Assembly: GCA_030062745.1 (NCBI GenBank)
Contig: CP099844.1
Location: 5,485,481-5,549,480, forward strand
Length of the DNA stretch: 64,000 nucleotides
Source: Capitulum mitella
Taxonomy: Eukaryota; Arthropoda; Thecostraca; Pollicipedomorpha; Pollicipedidae
Direction of reading: 5' to 3'
Below the pieces are notes generated by a model. It had not been told where the DNA came from, did not search any database, and worked only from the letters and a program-made list of their open reading frames with translations. Each line of letters opens with the position of its first letter. Positions within the stretch are counted from its first letter, which is position 1. The position numbers and the translations under genes are program-made. Positions 23,601 to 35,800 of the stretch are shown here, piece after piece.

Positions 23601-26600
23601 GAAGAGAGAACTGCAAATACTAGGCATGCAGAATAGCTTATCGCTTGGAAGTAATGTTTCTGTCACAAGATACCACCTGCACGTCTCGTATGTCCCCTTC
23701 AATGAATGGTGCCTGACTTAACTCGAGTAGGTGCTTAATACTGATTACCCAAGGTGAGCGATACTGCTGAAAAACAGACTGCGGGCCGCAGCGTTTCGTA
23801 AGTCGACCCGGCAGCGTGACGATCATTCCTCTGCGCAACTGAAACCCGCCGGCGTGTGCGCCGCGACGGAGCTGCCTCGGTCGGGCCGGACATTGACAGG
23901 GGTCCGCCCCCGGCATGCGGCCCGCTCCGGGACACCCGAGGACCGTCAGTAACCCTATCTTCTGAGAGCAGCTGGACTGACGCGGCGCCGCCTGTGCGGC
24001 GGTCCCTGGCCAGCTGCGGCGCGGCGGCGGCCCCGAGCCGACCCCGTCTGACCCCGCCTGACCCTGCCCGGCCCCGCCTGACCCCGTCTGACCCCGGCTA
24101 CCTCCGGGCGAGCCAGGGTCACGTGGGGTCGGCCGGGCCGCCGCCGCCGGCTCAGCTCCGCCGGCCGGCGCCGGTGTCGTGTGCACGCATTCGACCGTAA
24201 GTGGGGCGGCGCCCCCGCTGGCCGGTGCTTTGCAGAACCGGTTTGAGGCGAGCGGACGGCCGTCGCCGGGTCCTGCCACTGCCGCCGCCCCCCAGCTGCT
24301 GCCCACTGCCGCTGCCCGCGGCTGGTCACCGGGCAGGGCGGACGGCGTCGGCGAGGGGCGGTGGCCGGGGCGGCAGACGGCGGCGTGCGATTCTCTGCAG
24401 TGGTATGGCTTTGCGGTCTACTCCTGTGGTACTCCATCTAAGCCTTGCGGTCGATCCCGACCAGCGCTCCCCGGCCCCGGTCTGTCGAGCCGGACGGTGA
24501 TGGATCACAGCCACCCCACAGCCCGGCCTCTGCGGACACCATTCAGTCTCCCGCGGCGCGTCCGCTGGCGGCCCGGTACTCATTTCCGGGCTCCCCGCGG
24601 CGATCTCGGGCGTACCGGGCGTGCCTGCGATGAGGAGGCAGGCCGGATGCGCCTACGCCGGCGAGAGGATTCGGATATGCGTGGCGCGCAGTGGCACGTG
24701 TTTCTCGCAATTCGCCGCCGTCTGTCAAGCTCCGGGTGCGTTAACGTCGGTTACCGCTCGCGGTGGTCGTTACCGTCGCGGTAGCAGGCTGTGGGAGATT
24801 CCGTTCGTGACTGCGACATTCGTCCGTCACGGTTACCGTGTAATCGCCCCGCCGTGGCCGCCAGCCCGTGTACGGTACTACAGCAGTGGTCGGCGGAGAG
24901 GGCATGTCGTAGTGCTGCCGTCCTGTCCGCGGCGGTGGTGCAATTCTGCTCCATTCCTCTGTTCCGGGACCGGACGTGGACGGCAGCCAGCCAGCCGGCC
25001 GGGCCGGGCGGCGGCGGCGGCGCCGGTGTGACGTAGTGTCGACTTCGGCGGCCTCGTCTGCCAAAATCCACAGCGGAGGGCGCCGCCTCACTGAGCGTCC
25101 GCCAGCCGTGGTCGGGACTGGACGGGGCGGCCGGTGGACGGCCTGCCGCCGCCCGTCGGCCTGGTCCCGGCCCCTGTCCGGTTCTCGGCCCCGGCCCCGG
25201 CCCCGGTCCCGGCCACGGCCGTCAGCGGTGATGTCACGGCTGGGACGGGCCGGGGGAGGGCTCTGCGCTCATCCCGGCTCACGAGCGTTGGGCGCGGCGT
25301 AACGGTGTGCTGCCGTTGCTCGCCGCCCATCAGTGACATGGGCCGATCCAGATCGGGCGGTGTGAACTGACATCATTTGGCGGCGTTGGGCTCAGGTCAC
25401 AGGCTCTGTACTGACGTCGGTAGCCAGCTAGCTAGTGTCACTACTGGTGGGAAACACTGCCCTACGGGCCACTATTAGTGTCAAGATTTCATGTCCTTAC
25501 AAGGGATTGCGATAGACCTTGCGCGCCAGGCTCGCTACTTGAAGAGGCATCACAAGATCAGTTGCAACTCCACACAATTTACCAGTGTCCTGTGAAATAA
25601 ACGAAAGACAACGGCGAAAAGGATTGAGTGAATGCATATGCGTTAAATTGAGTGTTTGCGCTTCGCACTGGCGGAACGGGCTCATTGTTAATCGCGGCCT
25701 TTTTTCTCCATACATCGGCAGTTGGGAAGCAGCCCATTGGCGTGACAACGCACACGGTACCTGGCAACTGTGGTGCTCAGCCCCTAAGCTCGAAAACTTC
25801 GTATACTTTCAGGATAAGTCGGCGGTAGAATGTTGTACGATAACGTCGCTTTGATTGCACAAATATTTGGTGCTGAACCGCAGGTCGACCACGAGATACG
25901 TCGACTGTCTGAAGTCATCCAAACTGCGCGCAGCGATGGGCTGGGATAAGCTTGTATGCACATTCTTTAATAATAACATTACCACACAACGTTTTATAAA
26001 CTGTCCACAGTTCATGCAAGGATTAGAACAAATGTCTGAAGACGCAAGTCAGTGCGCCATTCCGCCTTGAGGAGACGTGCTTGTCTCACTGGGCTAACAT
26101 TAGTGATGCGGTTTGTTCTGACGGTTGCCGGGATCTCAGTTGGCATCCACGCCGGGCTAGGCTGTCTTCGTCCTTTGCGCTGTAACTGTTTGTGATTTTC
26201 CGTTACTGTCCTGGTAGGTCGTTCTGTCCTGCCTGTTGAGGAACCTCACAGTATGTGTTGTCTCCTGAGGAGAACTGATCGCCCGAACAGTCTCCGGGGG
26301 AGTCGTCTGTACGGTCTCCGGAGGAGACCGTCATTATGTATGTGTGTTTTTTGTAGCACGAGTTTGTTGAAATGGATGACGTCATGGTCATCTTCCATGC
26401 TTAGCCGAGTGTGTTGCGGGACCTTGACGTCGCCATTTGGGTGTACCCAAATATTAACGATTTTATCCCAGTCGCCGAACCGGATGGGGTTGGGGATCTT
26501 TATCATGCCGTGCAACGCCGCGACACGGCCACGCCGTGACCGGCCGACCCTCTCGGTCTTGGGCCAAATGCAGGGGTCTGTTCCGGGACCTGATCCAGTG

Positions 26601-29600
26601 CCTGCCACGCACCAGACTCCGTTGTCCGGCTCCGTACCATCAGGCCACGGTGGCAGTGGTGGCTACCTGAGGGCTGGCTGTGTTGACACTTGCCAGCCTC
26701 CTGACAGTATAAACTGAACGTGGCCGTGCGGTTAGTCTCCGTGGCTACAGGTGATGGTGCCAGGTGGGGCAGTCTCGCGGCCGTATAAACTGAGCCTGGC
26801 TGTGTGGTCAGCCCCCGTGGCTTTTAGTGCTGTTGCCAGGCGGGGCAGTCTCCCGACACTACACACTGAGCCTGGCTGTGTGACCGGTCACCCCTGGCTG
26901 GTAGTACTGTTAACAGGTCGGGCAGTCTCCGGGCAGTGTGAACTGAGCCTGGCCGTATGGTGAGTCTCCTGTGGCTGGTAGTACTGTTGCCAGGTCGGGC
27001 AGTCTCCCGGCAGTGTAAACTGAGACTGGTCGTGCGGTCAGTCTCCCGTGGCTGTTGTTCTGTGTCGGGATCGACACACATCGGTCGATGCAGCTCATTC
27101 CGAACGGCCAATCAATTTCGCCCCCTCCACTGCATCCACTGAAGCTTGTCCGTGGGCGCGGCCTGTGAAAGCTTCATCACGGCCCTGATGTCACCATCGA
27201 CCCGCTGGAGCTCTCCTGAGCCGAGGTGCTCTGGTCTTCGATTGGAGATGTCGCCGGGCAGGAGCAAGTGCAGACTGGTGGAAGAGCTTACAAGTTCGAC
27301 CCTTTGTAGAGATTGTCATGCACACCTTACCCACCGTCCTAGTGGGTCCAGAGCGGGAGTGGTGCTCCAGGCATGTAATTACTTGCTTCGGAGGATCTGT
27401 TGAGTGACGTCATTGTCAGAATGCAGGGTAACGCTCCCTGTTGTTGCCTTGCCTTTGCCTTTGCCTTTGCCGCGTGCGGTCCTGAACCCCCCTTCCTTCC
27501 CTCCCCCGCCAGGGGCCTGTGCCTCCGTCGCCGGTGGCCATCGCAGCTACGCGCTTGCCACTGAACAAGGTCGCGTGGTTGACCTGTTCACTGACCGGTC
27601 TTGGGCCCTGCTGCGGTGGCTTTTGACTGGGGATAACTGACACATTCTGCAGCGTGGCTTGTCTGTACGGCTTTGGGTGGGAGGCTTAAAGCTGAAGCAA
27701 AACTCGTTTGAACCCCGCCGACCTGACAGAGCTGTTCCGTTCGTGTGGACATGACGTCTACGTCTGTCACTGCCCTGCCCCCGCCGGTCAGATGCTATCA
27801 TGAATGTCATAACAAACGGCGCCATCGGGCACTGCTCTGGTGGGATGGCTCCGCCCACAGGCGCAGCCAAGGGGTGGGGGTGTGGGGGCCCGGGCCCCCC
27901 CTTACGCCCGCGTTTTTCGTAAAAACCATTGCACATCGCGTCCACGGCGGACGGTTCTCGTATGATTTCAGTTCACACTGAGCTGCGCTCCTTCCTTAAG
28001 AAAGTCCTGGTTGCGCTCCTGGCTCCGCCTTCCACGTGTCGTGTCCGCAGCCTGGGCTGACTGTTAATGCTCTGTCCGGCAGGTACTTCCTGATCTACCT
28101 GGTGTTCGTCCTTCACGGCATCGGCACCCTGATGCCGTGGAACATGTTCATCACGGCCAAGGACGTGAGTGCGCGTCAGACGACGGTTGCCGCGCCACCA
28201 GCTCAGGGGCGGTTGCCGGGACTGCTGCTCCTGCCGGTGTGGCTTGGTACTCCTTTTCGCGTGCTGCCTCCTTTGCAGCAGTTTTATTTCTGTCTCTCAG
28301 CTCTCGGCCCAGTTCGTTTGTTTTCTGGGAAACCTAATGCCTTTTCTAAGTTTCTCTGCATTTTCTTTCTCACGCTTCCGTAGATAGCATGCCAGTGCTT
28401 ATCTTAGATCTTGGTTTTATCGCGCCGAGGTCTTTGGAAATCTAGACTCTAGACGAGTCCCAGGACTGGCGGCTTTAATGTCATTACGGTCGGCGGGAGC
28501 GGGCCGGTCCGTCGCTTTGGCTGCTCACTCGAGCACGCCGTCACCATAACAACCGGCCGGACTCGGGCCCGGGGCCGAGGCCGGGGCCGGGGCCGGGGCC
28601 GGGGCCGGGGCCGGGGCCGGGGCCGGGGCCGGGGCCCAGCTGGGGTTATCAGCTGATGCAGAGCCACGAGAGCGGGCCGTCCGGCCGAGCTGACTCGGAA
28701 ATGAGCCGCCAGCCCGTGACGGCGACAGTGACGCTGTTTAGGGGTTCCGTCGTCGCCAACCGAGCCGCCGGGCCGCCGGGCCGCCCGGCCGCCCGGCTGC
28801 CGTGGTCCGGCCGCTGTCTGATCGCGCGCGGCCGCCGCCGGCCGCCGCCGTACTGTTTGTGCAGTCCGGCGCCGCGGGGGTGGCAGAGGCGGTGTTTGAG
28901 ATGCTCCGGTCCAGCCTCACCGCCTGGGGCCGGCTGCTGCGGCGAGAGCTTGGTCGAGCGTTCTCTGTGAGTCAGCGGGGCGGCGACAGAGGCCTACGAT
29001 ACAGTAGGGACGAGGCTGTCGCTCACTAGTGAGGGAATGTGGGAGGATGTCAAAAGCTGCGCTGTGGTGTCAGTAAAATGTTGCAGCGTTTCTTTTTGTG
29101 ATGCGAGTATTGCGCGTCTTCACGGGCAGTAGCTGTATCGCATACGGCCAGCCGGTTTCACTGTATACGAATGCCGACGCTGACTGGAAGCATTGCTGCG
29201 ACATGAGTCAGTGGGTAAATGTTTTTGTAGGTGGAACGCGGTGTACCACGCAGCTGACTGAGCACCCTTTCGCCTTTCTCTGGTTAGGGAACACGTGACA
29301 AGTTTGAATGCCTTCTGATGCTATGTTGCCGATTTTTCCCCAACGTTGAACCCAATTCGGATTATGTACATTTTTGTATTGGGCCCGTGTAAACATTCTG
29401 GTCCACGGCGGAATGATATCCGAATCGCTTGAAAGGCTCAACGGTATTAAAGCGGCTTTGCATGTCGGCTGTTTATGGCCTGCGAGTTGAGTCCTTGATT
29501 TCCAGGGAGACATAAGCCCTGTCTGAAGTTTGTGCGCAAAGCACTGTCGTAATCTGTGTGCAGGGTGTGCGGTTTGCGGCCACCTGGAGCAGCATTGCCT

Positions 29601-29785
29601 CGCCTCGCCGTTCAGTCGACACCCGCTGTCCGCAGTACTTCGTCGACTACAAGCTGTCGGAGAAGTACACGGGCGTCGTGTCCGAGTACGCCACCAACTT
29701 CCTGCCGTACGTCGGCTTCGCCTCGCACATCCCCAGCGTCATCATCAACTGGGCCAACGTGTTCGCGCGCATGGGGTGAGTGCCT

Positions 29786-29821
<36 letters not shown>

Positions 29822-32800
29822 AGTCTGCCACGACTGTGCCCGGTAGTGCGGTGTCTTCTTTCTGACAGTCTGAGCTGCTCGGTCCTGACGATTTGTCACG
29901 TGTTTCCGTCTCGCCCCTACGCCTCCCGCCACCGTCCGGGGCGTGACGACCCTGGTTACGTCACGATGGTTGGGGCGGCGTGTGACAACCCTGGCTTCGG
30001 TGGTCGGGACGAACCCGGGACGTAACGATCCCGGGTTCGTCCGATTAGTGAGAGGGGGTGTGACGACCCCGGGTACGTCCTGGTAGTGAGGGGGGCGTGA
30101 CGACTCCGGGTTGATCTTGGCGGTGGGGGGTGACGACTCCGGGTACGTCCCGGTGATGATGGGAGGGGGACGTGACGACCCCAAGTATGTCCCGGCAGTA
30201 AGGGGGGGGGGGCGGCGACTGATTGAGGTGACGCCGAGCCGCTCGGGCAGGTCGTCTGGGCGGCCGCTGTGCTGGCGGGGTCGTGCGGACGCTGGTCCGC
30301 CGGCTGAGCCGGAGCATTGCGCTGCCTCTGCGGCCGGAGCCCTGACGGGGAGTTCACGATGGAGCCGACGGTGGGCGCTGCCCGGCCGGCCGTGAACCGA
30401 CCCAGCTTGGGTCTCATTTCACGCTGTTTTCACGTAAATTTGACGCGAACGTTTGACACAGGCGACATTGTTTTGTTCTGATCCGCAATGTCGCTGTTGG
30501 GCGTCAGGTTCCCGAACTAAGCGGCAGATTCCGGCTCGCAGGATACAGTAGCCTGCCCTGAAAGGCGGGAGATGACAAACCAAAAGTCGGGCGAGAGTGG
30601 CAGGCCTTTGTGTCCGGCGGATACCGACCGGGAGGCGACGGACCTTTGTGACAGCCGAGTGTGGGGCGACTGGAGCGGGGGAGTGACGTTGCGCGCCACT
30701 GCGGCCCGTGCTCCGGGACAGCGCCGCCCGGGGACCGTCGGACAGGGCCGGTGGCCGCCGCTGGGCGTCGCGCCCGTCCCTCCCGCCAGCGTCGCCGGGG
30801 ACGCTGGCGGCTAACGAGCCAGAGCTGGCGCCGCCCCCGCACGGCGCGCCCGGCCCGCGCGCAGGCGGCGTCGTTCCGGGAAACGGGACCGTCCGGCGGC
30901 CGGTCTGTCGCCGGGCCGGCGCGGAGCCGGTCACGGGCCGGCCGGGACGAGGAGACGGCGTGACGCCGGCCGGCTCTCCGGTGCCGGCCCCGCGGCGCGG
31001 CTCCGGCGTCTCGGGGCGGAGTGGGCCGCCTGGGGCGGCGTCAGGGAGACACCGCGGTCCGCAGGCCGCCGCCGTACGGTCGGCGGTAGCCGGATGTCCG
31101 GCACTGGGCGGGCGGAGTTCTTCCGGTGGCGGCGGCCCACGGTCGACCCGGCGCGAGGAGCGACATCGGCTCGGTCCAGCCCGGCCCGGCTCGGCTCGGC
31201 TCGGCTCAACTCGGGTAATACGTTGCGTCACCTGGGGTCCGTTCCAAGCGAGCTATTCTGGTGCAGGCGGCGGTGCCGGTGGCCGCCGTCGAACGGTGGC
31301 CGGGTTCCGTTGTTGTCGCGGTGGGCGACCGTCCGGGCGGACTCGGCGCGAAGTTTCGGGGCAGGAGCGCCGCTCGCTTCCGGCGCTTCTCTTCCCGACC
31401 GATATTCTCCGGGTCCGGGCTGTCCTGGTGCCGGGCCGCCGTTGCTGCCGTTCGGGCGCCGAGGCAGCCGGCCGTGATGCACCGGCTGTCACGGGCGTGG
31501 CGTCATCTTGGGCTGGGTCGTGGGAGGAACACAGGCGTGCCGCGCGAACGGATTGGAAGCGGAACACCGTTACGGCTGTGCTTGTCACACCTTTTGTCTT
31601 CCGATGAGTAAACGCTTCACGTGGAGAGAGCCTTGGCAAGATTTCGCCTGGTAGTCTATCATCTCGCTGGACTTTGCGCAAACTGATGGCTTGAAGTTGT
31701 AGCAGGATCAGCCAGTTCGGTTCCGTTGGCGTTCAGAGCAGCAGGGCTGTAAGTAAGCTGGTTGGTCCGTGGCAGACGTTAACGGCGGTTCGTGTGTCTG
31801 CTCAGGGGCTCTCTGGCCCGACGTATCATCTGGAGCCTGTGCATCATCACGGGCATCTTCATCTTCACGGTGATCATGGCCATGGTGGACTCGTCCAGCT
31901 GGCCGGGACCCTTCTTCTTCACCACCATCACTTCGGTGGTGATACTGAACGGTGAGTGATAACGCCAGGCCTCTCTGGTACGGTTCGTGAAATACCGAAG
32001 CGTTGCTCAGATTGGCGTAACGTTTGCTTCTTTGAAGTTAAGGCACAGAATACCAGTGTGAAACCTGATTTTTTTTATAGAAATGACTTCCTTGCGGTCT
32101 GCACGGCGTTTCTTGTCTGCAACGATGTGGTGTGGTTGCGGTGTTACAGAAATGACGTTATTCAGTTTATCTCACGAGCACGATGGTAATGTTGTACATG
32201 ATACGGCTGAATCGAGCTAAGAAAGTGACCGAAAGTTTTGCTATCAGTGTAAAAAATCGGGAAGTGCGTCTGATCGTGAGCTTGTATCTCGCAGTTGCCA
32301 ACGGCGTCTACCAGAACTCGGTGTACGGCCTGGCCGCGCGGCTTCCGTTCCGCTACTCCGGAGCTGTGGTCCTCGGATCGGTGCGTATGCGTCTCTCCCT
32401 CGGCCTCGCTCTCCCCGTCTGCGTCGCGCCGTGCTCCCTTCCGTTCCACCTGTCCCCCCGCCGATTTTCCTCCCACGTCATTTGTGTTCGTGGGTGCGTC
32501 TGTCTGAGATGAGAACGTGATTGAGTATGAGTGTCGGCACACCCCGTTAACCTCCCCGCCGGGATAACATGCTGAGAGTCAGTCAGCTGCATGCGCCGCT
32601 GTGTGCCGCTGTGTGTGCCCGTGTGCCTCTGTGTTGTTGTTGTTGTTGTGCCTCTGCCCTTGTTTACCGTTATGTACTCTTGTGTGCATCTGTGCCGCTC
32701 TGTGCCGCTGTGCGTACCGCTGTGTACTGCAGTGTACCTCTGCATGCCGTGACGCCACGGGTCACGCGCCGCCCGTGAAGTATCCCACGCGAAACTGCAC

Positions 32801-35800
32801 GGTCACCGAGAAGCAACGGACAATGAGTACTCCGTCATATTCAGTCGTGCACGCTGTCGGTTCGCTTTGTACCGTTCGTCATGCCTAATGCGCCGGGACG
32901 GAGCGGAGACCGGACGGGACCGGCTGCGAGCTCTCGTGCAGCGAGTGAACTGGGCCCTGCAGACGCGTGGACTGTGTCGTGGTGTGATGGCTTCCCCGCT
33001 GGGTGCGGGAGGGAACGGGGTACGTGGCTGTCGTGTGTCGGATGGCCGGGGCTCAGCGAGAGAGAACACACCGCTGTCACGCCGCACAGCGTGCCCGGCA
33101 AGAGCCACAATCCGCCTTGGTTGAGTTTCTGTCCTCCGGTGCCGGCCTGTTGTGTTCCCGTGCCGCCAGCCACGTGTCGGCCGTCGGCAGACGACGCGTC
33201 GCTCCCCGCGCACATGTGACGTCATCTGGGGATGTTGTGCTGGGGGCGGGGCGGGCCCGCAGAGAGCGAAGCTGGGGCGTACGCCTGTCGACTGAGCCCG
33301 GCTGTACCCCGCTGGGAGTGTTGTGAAAAATGGGGATACATTGAACGATGTGGGGGTGTTCCGACAGCGTGGTGGATAGCCGTTAGCTGTCTGTTCAGGT
33401 CATAATCGTTAGCCGTCATATAACGTGCTGACTTTTTGTCCGCGCTGTGATTGCTGCATTCGCCGTCAGGTATCTCATTGACGTCATTTCGACGGATCGG
33501 CCACTTGCATCAGCTTTGTACTGCCTTTGAATATCGCCTGGTTCTCTTTTCCTGCGCCGCGTTAATACGAGCTTTGTATGGCGTATAACTTCATCACGTC
33601 TCGCTTCTGAAATGGACCAGTGGCATAATCGATGCCTTCTACCCAGTCCGCACCGTCCAAAGCCATCCAAAGCCATCACGCCGTTCCTATGGCATCGCGT
33701 CATTGGCTTTGACCGACAACCGCTGTACATCTGAACAACAGCCAGCTGACCTTTCGGAGCACCGTCCTGCAGCCTCATCTGAAGCCTGTGCTGCTCCGCA
33801 GGATGGGAACGACACGTTCATGTCTGACGCCTCTGGTGTTCCGCAGAACATGAGCGGCACGTTCACGTCTGACGCCTCTGCTGTCCCGCAGAACGTGAGC
33901 GGCACGTTCACGGCGCTGATCAACATCCTGTCGATCGCGATGGCGCCCAACCCGCGCACGGCGGCCATCTACTACTTCATCACGGCGCTGTTCGTGCTGC
34001 TGGCCTGCTTCGACACCTACTTCGCCCTGCCGCTGAGCGTGAGTGGGCGGCGTACGGCCCGAGCGGTGGCGGCAGGGTCGGGCTGAACTGAACTGGGTTG
34101 AGACAGGCTGCGAGTCTGCAGTGTGGAGTGACGTTGTTGGTCGCCATCGTGGGCCATTTCAGTACCTCGTGGCATGGAGAAGGTTGGCTGTTCGTCTCGA
34201 AAGGTTTCGGTTCAGTCTTTTCATGAGCTCCGGTAACTTGTCATAGTGTCTGTCTTTAGTTGTTGTCGCGCTGTTGGCCGTTCGGCCGCCGTTGGCAGAG
34301 TTCGGAATAATTTGAGCGTTTCAGCGTATTTAATGCAATATTTTTTTTTGGGGGGGGGGAGGATGGCCGATTCATGTAGTCATATGCTTAATGGAGTCCT
34401 GAGAATTCGTTTTTAACTTTCCCGGCTCTTTGTTGTCGTACGTAGATGGTATTGCGTCGTGTTTCGCGGCGCTGACCGTGTGCGGATTTCAGCGGTTCTA
34501 CCGGTACCACAAGCTGAAGTCGATTCGCGCTGGCTCCGAGTCTCGCGGGCCCTCCACGGCCATTCCGTACTGGCACGTCTTCAAGAAGGCGTTCCCGCAG
34601 CTGCTGAACGTCTTCCTGGTCTTCTTCGTCACGCTGTCCGTGTTTCCGACCGTGCTGGCAGGTGAGCGCGCTGCCGCGCGGCGCCGGACAGGTGGTCCCG
34701 TCCGTGGGACCGGAATGTTTCCGTGGGAGGGGCCGGAATGTTTCCGTCTCTCTTGATCAGGGGAGAGTTTGTTTGTTTTGTCCGCGTTGCCTTTGGGATG
34801 CCGATGCAGTTTGACTGGTGTCTCGTGATTGCTATCTGTTTATGTTCTTCAACCCTTTTGCAAACCATGCGAGCGTTTACGTTGGCAGAAGATGGTCTGA
34901 CCCGTTTTCACTCCGCAGATATTAAGCCAGTGGACGACAGTTTCATCGTGACGCCGAAATACTTCGCCGCCGTGCTGTGTTTCCTCACCTTCAACGCCAC
35001 TGCCATGATCGGCAACCTGATGCCCATCTTCTTCGTGGCCGTGAGTGTTGCGTTTTCCCGCAACTGGCAGTGCTGGCAACTTGGTTGCTGTGCCTGCAGC
35101 CGAGCGGCCTGTTGAGAGCGAATCCGTAAGTGGGGCGTACGCCCCTTGCTGCCACTATTTTGCATTGGTATGTCACAAGCAGGTGATGCGTAGCGTTCAC
35201 AGGCGGGGTTTGATGCCGTTTGATGCGGTTTTCGGAAATGACGCGAGTCGATTTCATTCATCTGTCGGCGGCAGCTGTGCTGTATTAGCCGCCACCAGTC
35301 TCTCGTTTTCCGCTGTGTTTCCTGGCCGCTGCTGTTTGTCAGCGGCGGGGAGCCGTCACCAGCGTCCCGGCTAACGCTGCTGTCCCGGTCGTCGCAGCCG
35401 ACGCCGCGCTGGCTCTGGCTGCCGATCGTGCTGCGGTTCGCCTTCATCCCGTACTTCGTGCTCTGCAACTACCAGCCGGTGCACGTGGAGCGGCTGACGC
35501 CCGTCTACATCAGCAACGACTGGGCCTACTGGGGCATGTCGGTGCTGCTCGGCCTCACCTCGGGCTACTTCTCGTCGCTGGGCATGATGTACTGTCCCAG
35601 GTGAGCCGGACGGGGCCGGCCGGGCGGTCGGCGGCCGACCGTCACGACTGGGGCTGGAGCCGGCGGCTAGGCTGACCAGGCTGGGTTTAGCGGTCTCGCC
35701 GGCCGCGTGGCGCTAAACCAGGGTTATCAAGTGGACGGTGGTCGTGAGTTCGTTGTTGGACAAGGGCTGTGTTTACGTGTGGAAGACTGGTGGGAGTCAG

